DNA of 64,000 nt from Manihot esculenta (taxonomy: Eukaryota > Streptophyta > Magnoliopsida > Malpighiales > Euphorbiaceae). Shown in pieces: positions 12,201 through 22,046 of this stretch (position 1 is the stretch's first letter; the number at the start of each line of letters is the position of its first letter). Under the pieces are notes generated by a model, which had not been told where the DNA came from, did not search any database, and was given only the letters and a program-made list of their open reading frames with translations. The DNA lies in contig NC_035171.2 in assembly GCF_001659605.2 (NCBI RefSeq), forward strand, positions 62,001 to 126,000, given 5' to 3'. The translations under genes were made by a program, and so were the position numbers.

Positions 12201-12636
12201 CTAGAGCTTTTCTCATATTTGAATTCCTTTGCTTTAATTATTTGCTTTATTATTGCTTTCAGTATTAATTTAATTCAATCAATCTCAAAACCTCCCTTTT
12301 TATTTTACTTTCAGTTTATTTACTTTCAGTTTGTTTGCTTGGTCTTGATAAGGAAAATATGTAAGTATCAATTCCCTGTGGATTTGATCCTTTTGTCATT
12401 ATCTGCAGTTGTAAAATTGTTGACAACCAAAAAGGTTATTTTGACCAGTTTCGACAACCGCTCAGTCAACTATCGATAAACTTGGTGAAGTGATCCCAAA
12501 CAGTTGATCTTGGCTTCATACTCTTTCTCTTCAATTTGGAAGTAACTTCTCATGCTTCTGTTTGACTTGAAGCAATTGGAGGTTGATTAGACATCAAAAG
12601 AGGATTATTTGGTACTCCTTGTTGTGCCTCTGTCAT
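9240..12636 (-). pseudogene. hAT transposase (BED finger to hATC dimerisation domain), broken
   Basis: The reading runs on the minus strand. A start codon at 12636-12634 leads into a short N-terminus with one stop, then RSTVWDHFTKF near 12515-12480, the beginning of a BED zinc finger. The nested LTR at 11075-12468 follows, and the finger's end (DPKKNGTTSLRNHM) resumes at about 11060. Further on come RCITHIINLVV (10380-10345, the -C-H-LNL- block of plant hATs), a segment at 10069-9884, and the C-terminal hATC region at 9500-9288 with ILAIPITTVASESTFSTGGR. Stops and frameshifts are frequent. A functional protein would cut and paste the element in the nucleus. The first CxxC of the finger appears to be missing at the LTR junction. 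Confidence 0.8.
11075..12468 (+). mobile_element. Solo LTR of a TGAT...GTCA family inside the hAT
   Basis: It begins TGATCAGTCCAAATTTAG and ends GACAACCGCTCAGTCA. Start, end and interior resemble the minus-strand LTR at 60205-62046, whose ends reverse-complement to TGATAAAGC and CCGCTCCTGTCA. This gives family-level support. No 5-bp target duplication is visible (TCCGT before, ACTAT after), which fits the loss of adjacent transposase codons. No internal region is present. The lineage is not certain; LTRs of this look occur in Athila-like gypsy elements, but I cannot confirm that here. Confidence 0.7.
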
Positions 12637-13888
12637 CTTCAAATAAAGATTATTCTGTATACATTAAAAACATAAATAGTTACACAAGTGGCAGAAGGAT
12701 GTTAAGGCATTATATAGGTCTTAAAAGCAGGATAGATTAGCTTTATGCCGATGAATAGGTTATGCTGGATGAATTACTAGCAAAATTAGAAGTGAAGAAG
12801 ACATGAATAAATTAACCTGAGCAAAAAAAATGGGATTTTGCAAAAATGAATAACTAGGAATCGAACAACAATTATGATTTGGTTATGTCCCATTTTTCAA
12901 ATTCTGAAGTGCTATTATAACTAAAACCAGTTCTTGAAGCCAAACAACAATCCTTTTGATGCAAAGTACAGTTTTTTTTCCTTTCTTCGCATTAAATTTC
13001 GCTTACTGTTGAAGCATCATTAGTTAAGCAATTAAAATTCTAATGGCAAATTAGATCCCAGAGCTACAATTCTAAAAAAACCCTTATGAATATGCAATCT
13101 AAGAATTTGGAAATGCAACTGCTCAAATCACCCAACACTTGAAAGAAAACAAAATCCATGTAAATTAGGATCAGAAGCTCAAAGAGCTTCTGATCTTGAA
13201 ATTACAGTAGCAAACAACAAATGACAAGTAAATTGATTGCCCACTTCTCAAACAAAAAACAAAATCATAATAATAATTAAAAAATCAAATTCAAAATCAC
13301 AAAAAAAAGAGAAGTCTCAGAGAATTAATTAACAAACCTTGCATTGGGCTCCAAGTGCCTAACAGGGCTAGAAACCTTAGGAAGGAGAACAGAAATAGAT
13401 TATTAAGTTAAAAACATAAAACAATGGGATTAGAAAATACCTGAGTTGAAGATTAAGATCTAAGATAGCATCGGAGAGATCATGAGCAATGGCCGTGAGA
13501 GAGACGCGAGCAACGGCCATGAAAGAGAGACGTGACCGAGGATAGAAGACTCTAGCTCTAGCGTGTGGGACTGGCGACTCGCGACAGGGTGGGTGGGTGG
13601 CTGCAGGACTGGACGACTACTGGTCTGAAACTTTCAACAGCGAGTCCAAGCCATTATCTTTTAAGTTTAACCTAATATAAAATGCACCGTTTATGACAAA
13701 ATTCGGTCGGTTTGGTTCAACCAAAATATTTTGTCTCCAAAATCAAACCGAATCGATCAACTTAAAATTTTCAAAAATTAAAACCGAACCAAACTGATTT
13801 TATATTAAAATCGAACCAAATTATTAAATCAAATCAGTTCGGTCGGTTATTTCGGTTCCAACCAAATAGTGCTCACCCCTATTCGCCA

Positions 13889-14456
13889 AGCCATATATCC
13901 AGGTGTTAACTCCACTGTTCAAAAGTTTTTAAGTTATTTATCACCATTATGATGGACAGGTGTTAACCCTCGGTTTAATATGGTTATTAAGGCAGACGAA
14001 TCAAAAAGCCACCAAGATTCTCCAGCTATTAGGATGTAGTTGGGCAACTAAAAGCTTGTAGTACTGAAGAACATCAACAAAAAATGGGTCTATAGGGAAC
14101 CAAAAACCTGCCTTCAGCTGCTCCTCGAAGACCATAATAATATCCTCTACAGGAATCAAGTCATTCACACGAACGCATGGGGAAGGAGTAAAGACACGAA
14201 AAGTCTTTCGAGGAATTTGGTAGATATCATAAAAGCAGTCTACATCTTGCTCCGATAAGATAAATGGGATGTCACGCCTCCCTCAATGGAACGATAGGGG
14301 CTGGGGCATGGATGGGGCTATCAGAGAATGAGCTTAAGGTGGAACCTCCACTAGGGTAAGAGAAGAGAAAGTATTCCTATTCATTCTAAGAGGAAAGAGA
14401 AAACATAAATTATCATGAAAGCAAGAAGAGTATGATCGAAAAGGAAGGAGCGATCG
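13889..14456. other. 3' region of the Tat-type host element
   Basis: Between the hAT and the chromovirus LTR lies host-element DNA. It starts with diverged subrepeat-like sequence (CAGGTGTTAAC twice, near 13911 and 13960) and then carries the antisense ORF remnant listed separately. From 14290 to 14456 I see only purine-rich noncoding sequence. Confidence 0.5.
13985..14260 (-). pseudogene. Antisense ORF remnant, 'putative gypsy type transposon' domain
   Basis: On the minus strand one frame reads without stops through VEDIIMVFEEQLKAGFWFP, DPFFVDVLQYYKLLVAQLHP and NSWRILVAF before a stop. This has the look of the plant domain named 'putative gypsy type transposon' (PF04195 type: L-AG---P---F-----Y------QL-PN-WRIL--F). 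Extra ORFs with this domain, antisense to pol and upstream of the 3' LTR, are reported for Tat-lineage retrotransposons, so the position fits the plus-strand gag and integrase remnants at 1-5835. The biochemical function is unknown. Only the N-terminal part survives. A plus-strand relative lies at 56200-62982. Confidence 0.6.
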
Positions 14457-14722
14457 TGTAATACCCGGCTAGACTCCGGTATCGGAATTCCTACCGTCCG
14501 GTGGAATCTCGGATGTCGGAAGCCTCTAGTAGGGTAGAAACATGTTTTCATAAAATGTTTTAAGGTATTTCATGGTTTTAAGTATGAAAATTTAATGAGT
14601 TTTTGCATGAAAAGTCTTTGGAGGAAAACCCAGGTTCGGCCGCCGAAAGTCAAGTTCGGCCGCCGAACATGGCATGCATGCGGAGGCACATTCGGCCCCC
14701 GAATGTGGCCTGGCCAGCCACC

Positions 14723-14730
14723 TATAAAAG
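14723..14730 (+). promoter_or_regulatory. TATA box of chromovirus C 5' LTR
   Basis: TATAAAAG is preceded by two TTCGGCCGCCGAA palindromes (14636-14668), a GCATGCATG motif and CGGCCCCCGAATGTGG. The same box occurs at 22313 in the 3' LTR and at 2250 in solo LTR B. Transcription would start about 25-30 bp downstream, near GGTCCGCACGGGCGAGC. Confidence 0.75.
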
Positions 14731-15258
14731 GGTCCCTTAGGTCCGCACGGGCGAGCTTTTTCTCCCCCGTCGTCGGCCAAGGTGAGTCTCCACCACCCCT
14801 CCCTCGATCTTGAGTGTTTTCCTTAGATCTTCTATGATTTTCACGGGTTTTAACTTCTGTTTTGAAGATCTGTGAGTAAAAAGCGAGTTTTGGGTACTTG
14901 GAGGTTCAAAGAGCTCAATCTCTCCATCTCCAAGCTAGGATCGCCTTTCCTCTCGTTTCTTCAAGAGGTAAGCTCGGATCCACCCTTGTTATGTGTTTTT
15001 AAACAAGCATTAAGTTGTTTTATGGGTAGAGATGCATGTTTAGGCTTGTTGATGAGTTTATGGGTTTTGATGTTTTGATGAACAATGTATGTTGATTTTT
15101 GTGTGTTTGAAGTGTTGTAGTTGGGGTATATGCTAGTTTGAGAACCCTAGGTGTAATGTATGAGGTGTATGCATGTTTTAGAACAAGTTTATGCATGATT
15201 TGAGAGTTGGGAGGCAAATGTGCATTTAGGAGCCAAGTTTCTACCCTTTGGCAGAAAC

Positions 15259-15540
15259 CAGGTTCGGCAGCCGAATGCACTTTCGGCCGCCGAACATGGC
15301 TGGGGAGGCAGGCCTTTCGGCTGCCGAAGTTGCCCCCAAAAAGAGACTTTCGTCTCTGTCTGGGACTTTCGGCCGCCGAAGGTGCCGCCGAACATGCATG
15401 AGTTTCATCTCTGTCTGGGACTTTCGGCCGCCGAAGGTGCCGCCGAACATGCATGAGTTTCGCCTCTGTCTGGGAGTTTCGGCCGCCGAAGGTGCCGCCG
15501 AACTTGCCTGACTTTCGGCCGCCGAACCTGCCGCCGAAAG
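15259..15540. repeat. Palindrome cluster with three 55-bp tandem units, 5' LTR of C
   Basis: Three consecutive 55-bp units start at 15348, 15403 and 15458. Each has CTCTGTCTGGGA, one TTCGGCCGCCGAA, one half-site GTGCCGCCGAA, and CATGCATGAG (the last unit is diverged). More TTCGGC(A/C)GCCGAA copies lie on both sides. The equivalent block in the 3' LTR is 22849-23130 with two substitutions. It is downstream of the TATA box, within the predicted leader intron. Confidence 0.88.
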
Positions 15541-16687
15541 TGCCCTGTTCAGCCATTTCTTGCATGTTTTTCTATGTTATTCCATGATGTTTTAGGGGGT
15601 TTTTGGGGAGTATATTAGAGTTATGTTTATGTATGTTTGGTCCCTCATTGGAGTCCACCTGTGTAGGTTCGGACCCGAGGAACCGAGGACCCCAGCAGTG
15701 AGCCAGCTGCTACAGAGTTTGTCAGAGCTAGCCAGAGGTGAGTGGAATAAACCTTAAGTTTTAAAATAAATGAAATATGAATTTTGAGCATGATCCATGC
15801 ATCATGAATGCCATGAGATATAGTAGGTTGCTTGCATTAGTATTCACGAATATGTTGCATTGCATTTATGATGTTGATGTGGATTGGTCATTGGATGATC
15901 CTTAGTCCTCATATGATATGATGATGTTATGGCATGATATGGTATGGAAGTCCAGGTTGTACCCATTCTACGTCCCTGGCACAGTTGGACTGTATGATAT
16001 GTTACGTTAAGAGAAAGACCGGTTGTACCCATTCTACGTCCCGGCACAGTTGGACTATGTAGAGGACTATTGGTGACAATACCATCCGAGATGTGATTTG
16101 TTGTGATGTGTTGCATTTCATGAAAGTATGAAATTTTAATATATGTTTTCACTATTCTGCTCACTGGGCTTTGTAGCTCACCCCTCTCCCCTAACCCCAG
16201 ATGTGCAGGTACAGGGTAGACCAGGAGGTTAGCCAGAGTTTTGAAGTATGTCTATGTAATAGTTAGATTGTGGACATGACCATTGTACTTTGATGTAATA
16301 TAAGAGATTTCAGTATGTTATGTAATGAGGTATATCGAGGTTATAGATGTGCTTGACCCTATGAGTATTGTTATCCCTTTTGATACATGATCTATAGAAA
16401 TGTTTTATAATGTTCATGAAAGCCAACTCATCTCATGTTGTATCGCCCGTTGGGGCATTGATGAGATCCCACAGAGGGATCATGATTATGACCATGACTA
16501 TGTACATGTATGTTCAGGTTGAGTTGGATGTTTAAAAGAAAAGTTTAAATTTTTATGCCTATTGTTGATCATGTATGGGATTATACAGGTTTTCAGGATG
16601 TATGTTTGGCTTGCTACGGGTCCCGGCGGCCTTAAGTCGACCCGGATCCTAGCGCCGGTAGCGGTCCGATTTTCGGGTCGTTACAGA

Positions 16688-16705
16688 ATGGTATCAAAGC
16701 CCTAG
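16688..16705 (+). promoter_or_regulatory. Primer-binding site of chromovirus C
   Basis: TGGTATCAAAGCCCTAGG starts 2 bp after the 5' LTR. It matches the usual initiator-methionine tRNA site TGGTATCAGAGC except for G to A at the ninth base. Reverse transcription would begin here. A second copy at 31702 follows the 3' LTR. Confidence 0.85.
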
Positions 16706-16955
16706 GTTCATAGGATCGGACCTAGAGTGTCGGGCTCATAGATGTTATAGAAGGTCAAGCACAATAGGAAGATCATGTCCACTAGGATAGGATGTGGAGT
16801 CCTGTCTTGTATGATGATGTGAAATGCCATGGTTATATACATGTGCATTGATGCTATGATATGAATGATGTATATGTGATGAGGGTTCATGTGTGCCCAC
16901 ATGAACCATGTGATGCTAATGTTTGTATGATGTGTACTGTTTTTCAGAAAACAGG

Positions 16956-18314
16956 ATGAGAGGAACTCATCGATCTGCACGATTGACTGGAGTGCCACCT
17001 GAGGATGAGGGCACGAGCGCCCGTCCTCCTACATTGCCTAGGGCAATGTCTTGTAGAGCCAACAGAGAAAGGGTGTCAAGGGACCCTAGAAGGTCTTTTG
17101 ATGTTAGCAGAAGGGGGACTGATAGAGGAGGAAGTTCTTCAGGAGTGAGGGAGGTTATGGAAGAGGATCAGAGGAGGGATGGGAACCTGGATGTGAGCAT
17201 GGAGGAAGAAGGGACAGGGGAATCTCAGGGAGGCATTCAGGCCTCGGGGTATGATTTTCCACCCCACTATCCACCCTTCCCACAGGGTTCAGGGTATCCG
17301 ATGGGAGGTACATCGGATTACTCCAGCTTTAACCCCTACCCTACCTACATGCCTTATCCACCTTTCTATCCGCCCTACACACAGTACCCAGCTTATCCAC
17401 CCTCACCTTTCTATCCAAACCCGGCAAACCCCACCTCGGGGAATGCTGCACCTCCACCTCCACCACCTACAGAACCAGCAGCCCCAGTTACTCAACCTCC
17501 TAGACCTAGCTCAGCTGATGGGAGCAAGGTAAAGATGATAGATTACCTCAAGCTAGATGCTCCCAAATACAAGTCAGGGGATGACCTCTTTGAGTATCTG
17601 AGAGTGGTGAAGACAATAACTGATGAGCTAGGGGCAAGTGACAGCAGGGCCATTCAGATGGCAGGGTTCACTTTGAAGTGCAAGAAGGCACGGGAATGGT
17701 TCAAGTGTTATGTGGACCCGAGACTAGACGGAATGACATGGGAGGAATTTGCGAATGAGTTCGCTGGATGGGCTTTTCCAGACAGTTCCAGAGAACTGAA
17801 GATGATTGAGTTTGAGCAACTGAGGCAGTCAGAGCACATGGGTGTAGAAGAGTTCACGGATAAATTCTTGGAGCTATTGCCTTTTTCAGGACAAGCTCTA
17901 GATACAGATACGAAGAAAGCCAAGAGGTATGTTATGAAGCTGCATTCCAGGTACTCCTCACTGATTCAGTCAGCTGAGAGAGAAAGTTTCCACACTGTGG
18001 TGGATATGGCTCGAAGAATGGAGGCAAGTGCTATAGTTGAGGGGTCAGTGAAGCAGTCAGTGACCCAGTCTTCAGGGGTTAAGACCCTAGGCAGAGGAGG
18101 ACCAGGTTTCTCTTCTCAGAGCTCAGGTAAGAAGAGGTGGGATAACACCACCAGGAAGCCGAAGAAGAATAAGTTTTGGAACAAGTTGAAATCCGGTCTG
18201 GGATTTGGCGGTGGCTCGAGCTCAGGCTCAGATGGTACAGAATGTCAGAGATGTGGAAGACCGCACAAGGGAGTGTGTCGAGCTGGGACTAATTCATGTT
18301 TCAGATGTGGATAG
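16956..18314 (+). pseudogene. Chromovirus C gag, amber stop in second zinc knuckle
   Basis: I take the ATG at 16956 as the start because it follows the predicted splice acceptor; an upstream in-frame ATG at 16923 lies in the intron. Order of parts: a basic and acidic N-terminus, a Pro/Tyr-rich segment (about 17250-17500), then the retrotransposon gag core (about 17560-17990, including AREWFKCYVDPR and FANEFAGWAFPDSSREL). A first knuckle CQRCGRPHKGVC comes next, and a second knuckle CFRCG is interrupted by TAG at 18312-18314. In element D the same codon is CAG, so this looks like a C-to-T change in a CHG methylation context. The product would be the capsid and nucleocapsid. The frame stays open after the stop. 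Confidence 0.88.
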
Positions 18315-20105
18315 GAGGGACACATGGCTCGGGATTGTCCTAGAGCGCCTTTTATGGGCCAGCCCCAGCAGACAGCTTCTGGTAGTGTGGCACAGCCAGC
18401 AGTTCCAGCCACAACTCAGGGCAGTGGCAGAGGTAGAGGGAGAGGGGCAGCCTCTTCTTCGGGTTCCCGAGGTGAAGGTCCATCAGCTCCAGCCAGGATC
18501 TTCACCATGACTCAGCAGGAGGCTAACACATCCAACACCGTGGTGTCAGGTAATCTCGTCATTGGGTGTTCTGATGTGTATACATTAATGGACCCGGGTG
18601 CATCTCATTCACTTATTACTCCGAGAGCCGTTGAGAGGTTGGGACTGATAGTCTCTGGGTTAGAGTGTCCCCTATGGGTCAGTGGACCCAAGTGTGACCC
18701 GTCAGTGGCAGTGTCAGTCTGCCAGTACAGTCCAGTTTTTGTTGAGGGAAGATGCCTCTCCGCCGACCTTGTGGTTCTAGATTTGACAGACTTTGACGTC
18801 ATTCTAGGGATGGATTGGCTATCTACCCATGGTGCTACCTTGGACTGCAGGGACAAGGTAGTCAGGTTCAGAGATCAGAACGGGTCAGAGGTCGTCTTCA
18901 AAGGAGACATGAGGGGCACACCTAGAGGTCTGATATCATCTCTTCAGGCTCGTAGGTTGCTTAGGAAGGGATGTCAGGGGTACTTAGCTCATGTGAGAGA
19001 GCTAGACAGTCAGGTCAGGGAGCCGGCCTCGATGCCAGTTGTCAGAGAGTTTCAGGACGTTTTTCCAGATGAGCTTCCAGGATTACCACCTGCTAGGGAG
19101 ATAGAGTTCGAGATAGAGTTGGTGCCTGGAACTAGACCGATCTCTATCCCTCCCTACAGGATGGCCCCAGCCGAGTTAAAGGAGTTGAAAGAGCAGTTGC
19201 AAGAGCTGGTAGAAAAGGGTTTCATCCGACAGAGTACCTCACCTTGGGGTGCTCCGGTCTTGTTTGTGAGGAAGAAGGATGGGTCCCTTAGACTTTGTAT
19301 CGACTACAGGCAGTTGAACAAAGTCACTACCAAGAATAGGTACCCTTTGCCAAGGATCGATGATCTATTCGACCAGCTAGCCGGAGCAGGTTGTTTCTCC
19401 AAAATAGATCTGAGATTGGGGTACCATCAGCTAAGGATAAGGGATGAAGATGTGCCGAAGACAGCTTTCAGGACCAGATATGGGCACTTTGAGTTCCTTG
19501 TAATGCTGTTCAGGTTAACCAACGCCCCTGCAGCATTCATGGATCTCATGAACAGAGTGTTTAGCCAGTACCTGGATCACTTCGTTATTGTCTTCATTGA
19601 TGATATCTTAGTGTATTCCAGGAATGCAGAGGAGCATGCCCATCATCTGCGGTTGGTCTTGCAGACCTTGAGGGAACATGGCTTGTATGCCAAGTTCTCT
19701 AAATGTGAGTTCTGGCTGAGGAGCATTTCGTTCTTGGGGCATGTAGTGTCAGAGAATGGGATAGAGGTAGACCCCAAGAAGACAGAAACTGTGGCTAACT
19801 GGCCTAGACCCACTTCAGTGACGGAGATCAGGAGTTTCTTGGGTTTGGCAGGTTACTACAGGAGGTTCGTTCAGGACTTCTCGAAAATAGCAGCTCCTCT
19901 GACCAGACTAACCAGGAAGAATCAGAAGTTTCTGTGGACCGACCAGTGCGAAGAGAGTTTCGAAGAGCTTAAGAAGAGGTTGACTTCAGCACCAGTTTTA
20001 GCTCTGCCATCTAGTGATGAGGACTTTACAGTCTTTTGTGATGCGTCCCGTGTGGGACTGGGTTGTGTACTGATGCAAAATGAGAGGGTGATTGCTTATG
20101 CTTAG
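18315..20105 (+). pseudogene. Chromovirus C pol: protease, reverse transcriptase, RNase H start
   Basis: This continues in the same frame as gag, so gag and pol form one polyprotein frame. It starts with the end of the second knuckle (EGHMARDC). The aspartic protease active site is LMDPGASHS, with Asp at 18591. Reverse transcriptase follows, with [16 protein letters not shown] and the catalytic FIDDILVYS (Asp pair at 19599-19604). RNase H begins with FCDAS near 20034. The frame ends at TAG 20103-20105 inside RNase H (AYA|stop|RQLK). The motifs are typical of Ty3/gypsy chromoviruses. The catalytic residues are intact; the stop codon is the damage seen. It would copy the element RNA into DNA. 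Confidence 0.92.
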
Positions 20106-21935
20106 AGGCAGCTAAAGAAACATGAGTTGAATTACCCCACACATGACCTTGAGATGGCAGCAGTAATATTTGCACTCAAGATGTGGAGGCACTACCTCTA
20201 TGGGGTAAAATGTGAGATCTTCACAGATCATAAAAGCCTGCAGTACATCCTGAGTCAAAGAGATTTGAATTTGAGACAGAGGAGATGGGTAGAGCTGCTG
20301 AGTGACTATGATTGCAAGATTCAGTACCATCCGGGTAAGGCGAATGTCGTGGCAGACGCCCTAAGCCGAAAGTCACTAGGCAGTTTATCCCACATATCGG
20401 CAGAGAGGAGGCCAGTGGTGAAGGAGTTCTACAAGCTTATTGAGGAAGGTCTACAGATGGGGTTGTCTGGTATAGGTGCCTTGGTGGCCCAGATGAGAGT
20501 GGCACCCGTGTTTCTGGAGCAGGTGGCTCAGAAACAGCACGAGGACCTGGAGTTAGTGAAGATTGCCAGGACTGTTCAGTCAGGCAATGATAGTGAGTTC
20601 AGATTCGACAGCAAGGGGATCCTCCGCTATGGGAGCAGACTATGTGTACCAGATGACATAGGGCTAAAAGGAGACATTATGAGGGAGGCTCATAATGCAA
20701 GATACAACATTCACCCCGGAGCCACCAAGATGTATCAAGATCTAAAGAAGGTTTATTGGTGGCCAGCTATGAAGAAAGAAGTGGCACAATTCGTGTCAGC
20801 CTGCGAAGTGTGTCAGAGGGTGAAGCTGGAACATCAGAAGCCGGCTGGAATGCTTAACCCGCTACCTATTCCAGAATGGAAATGGGAAAATATAGCTATG
20901 GACTTTGTAGTGGGGTTACCGGCGGTGTCCAACAGAGTGGACTCCATATGGGTGATTGTGGACAGACTCACCAAATCTGCTCACTTCATTCCTGTCAGGA
21001 GTAGCTACTCTGTGGACAAGTTGGCGCAGGTATATGTGGATGAGATCGTCAGGCTGCATGGGGTTCCTGTTTCGATAGTGTCAGATAGAGGGCCCCAGTT
21101 CACCTCCAGGTTTTGGCGGAGTCTGCAGAATGCCATGGGTACTAGATTGGATTTTAGTACTGCCTTCCACCCCCAGACTGATGGACAGTCAGAAAGGACC
21201 ATCCAGACTATCGAGGATATGCTCAGAATGTGTGTGCTGGACTTTGGCGGTTCTTGGAGGCAGCATCTACCTTTGGTGGAGTTTGCCTACAACAACAGCC
21301 ATCATACTAGCATCGGGATGGCTCCATATGAAGCTTTGTACGGAAGGAAGTGCAGATCACCTGTTTGCTGGGAGGAAGTTGGAGAAAAGGCCTTGGCAGG
21401 GCCTGAGCTAGTAGAGATCACCAGCAGGGTGGTACCCATAATCAGAGAGAGAATCAAGACTGCTGCAAGCAGACAGAAGAGCTATGCAGACGTCCGCAGA
21501 AGGCAGCTAGAGTTTCAGGAGGGGGATCTGGTATTGCTTAAGGTGTCTCCTATGAAAGGAGTGGTTCGCTTCGGGAAGAAAGGTAAACTAGCCCCACGAT
21601 ACATTGGACCCTTTGAAATCTTGCAAAAGATTGGGAATGTGTCATACAAGCTGGATTTACCTGCTTCAATGCAAAGAATCCATCCGGTTTTCCATGTTTC
21701 AATGTTGAGGAAGTTTGTGTCAGATCCGAGCAAGGTTCTTAGTGAGCCTGATGTGGAGGTCCAAGAGGATCTCACCTATGTTGAATAGCCAGTACGGATC
21801 ATAGACACCCAGATCAAAAAGTTAAGAAACAAGGAAATCCCGATGGTGAAAGTCCTTTGGAACCACCACAATATGGAAGAGTGCACTTGGGAGACACGGG
21901 AGTCTATGCTCCAGCAATACCCTCATCTCTTTTAA
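20106..21935 (+). pseudogene. Chromovirus C pol: RNase H end, integrase, chromodomain-like tail
   Basis: Still in frame, it has the RNase H remainder (TDHKSLQYI, then [10 protein letters not shown]) and the integrase zinc finger ([10 protein letters not shown], then CEVCQR). The catalytic core has Asp at 20901, Asp at 21084 and Glu at 21192, a D-60-D-35-E spacing. It continues to [11 protein letters not shown] and EDLTYVE, then TAG at 21786-21788. Beyond that stop the frame stays open to TAA at 21933-21935 and encodes a tail with VKVLWNHHNMEECTWE, like the C-terminal chromodomain of Tekay/Del elements. Integrase joins the DNA copy to the genome; the chromodomain would steer it to marked chromatin. 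The third amber stop would remove that tail. Confidence 0.9.
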
Positions 21936-22010
21936 GGTTAGATCTCTATGTGTTTATGTGCTATGTATGTATGTTGTGTTTTATGCCATGCTATATGTGC
22001 TAGTTGAGGT

Positions 22011-22028
22011 ACATTCGGGGACGAATGT
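22011..22028. promoter_or_regulatory. Hairpin before the polypurine tract of C
   Basis: ACATTCG-GGGA-CGAATGT is a perfect 7-bp inverted repeat with a 4-nt loop, just upstream of the polypurine tract. Element D has the same structure with a 9-bp stem (26663-26684). Its conservation in two elements suggests a role in second-strand priming or RNA processing. Confidence 0.6.
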
Positions 22029-22030
22029 TC

Positions 22031-22046
22031 TTAAGGGGGGGGAGAA
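22031..22046 (+). promoter_or_regulatory. Polypurine tract of chromovirus C
   Basis: TTAAGGGGGGGGAGAA lies immediately before the 3' LTR start (TGTAATACC at 22047). It would prime plus-strand DNA synthesis. Confidence 0.88.

Larger units (their letters stand above)
8382..13880 (-). mobile_element. hAT DNA transposon, degenerate, with nested solo LTR
   Basis: The flanks share an 8-bp target duplication, ATTCGCCA (8374-8381 and 13881-13888), the size expected for hAT. The left end reads AGGGGTGTGTGCATCGGTCG and the right end, reverse-complemented, reads AGGGGTGAGCAC, so there are short terminal inverted repeats. Subterminal DNA is rich in GGTTTGGTTCGATTC-like words at both ends. Minus-strand transposase pieces lie at 9240-12636. 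Outside the pieces, 8400-9240 and 12650-13640 are AT-rich noncoding DNA. A TG...CA LTR occupies 11075-12468. Coding damage makes the element non-autonomous now. Confidence 0.85.
14457..16685 (+). mobile_element. 5' LTR of chromovirus C
   Basis: A 2229-bp LTR starts TGTAATACCCGG at 14457 and ends GGGTCGTTACA at 16685, directly before the primer-binding site. Contents in order: two TTCGGCCGCCGAA palindromes in U3, a TATA box (14723), a splice donor (14968), a transcribed palindrome cluster (15259-15540), a region with two CCATTCTACGTCCC(T)GGCAC repeats (15970-16050), and the terminal block. The left flank is GATCG, but no matching duplication is found on the right because the element's far end is rearranged. 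By eye it differs from the 3' LTR at about four positions, mostly CpG-type transitions. Confidence 0.93.
14968..16947 (+). promoter_or_regulatory. Predicted leader intron of chromovirus C
   Basis: The donor TTCAAGAG|GTAAGC (GT 14968-14969) matches the plant 5' splice consensus. The acceptor TGTTTTTCAG (AG 16946-16947) lies 8 nt before the gag ATG at 16956. Splicing would remove about 1980 nt, including the palindrome cluster, the rest of U5 and the primer-binding site. The donor is conserved in all seven other LTR copies of this superfamily in the window (1716, 2490, 22558, 26035, 30689, 55434, 62094). An equivalent acceptor precedes gag in element D (28039-28038). This is inferred from sequence, without transcript evidence. 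Confidence 0.6.

Noticed and set aside
16708..16998. Minus-strand ORF of 96 codons, repeated at 31722-32012
   Set aside because: It lies across the leader and gag start of chromovirus C on the antisense strand, has low-complexity content, and recurs only because the DNA is duplicated.
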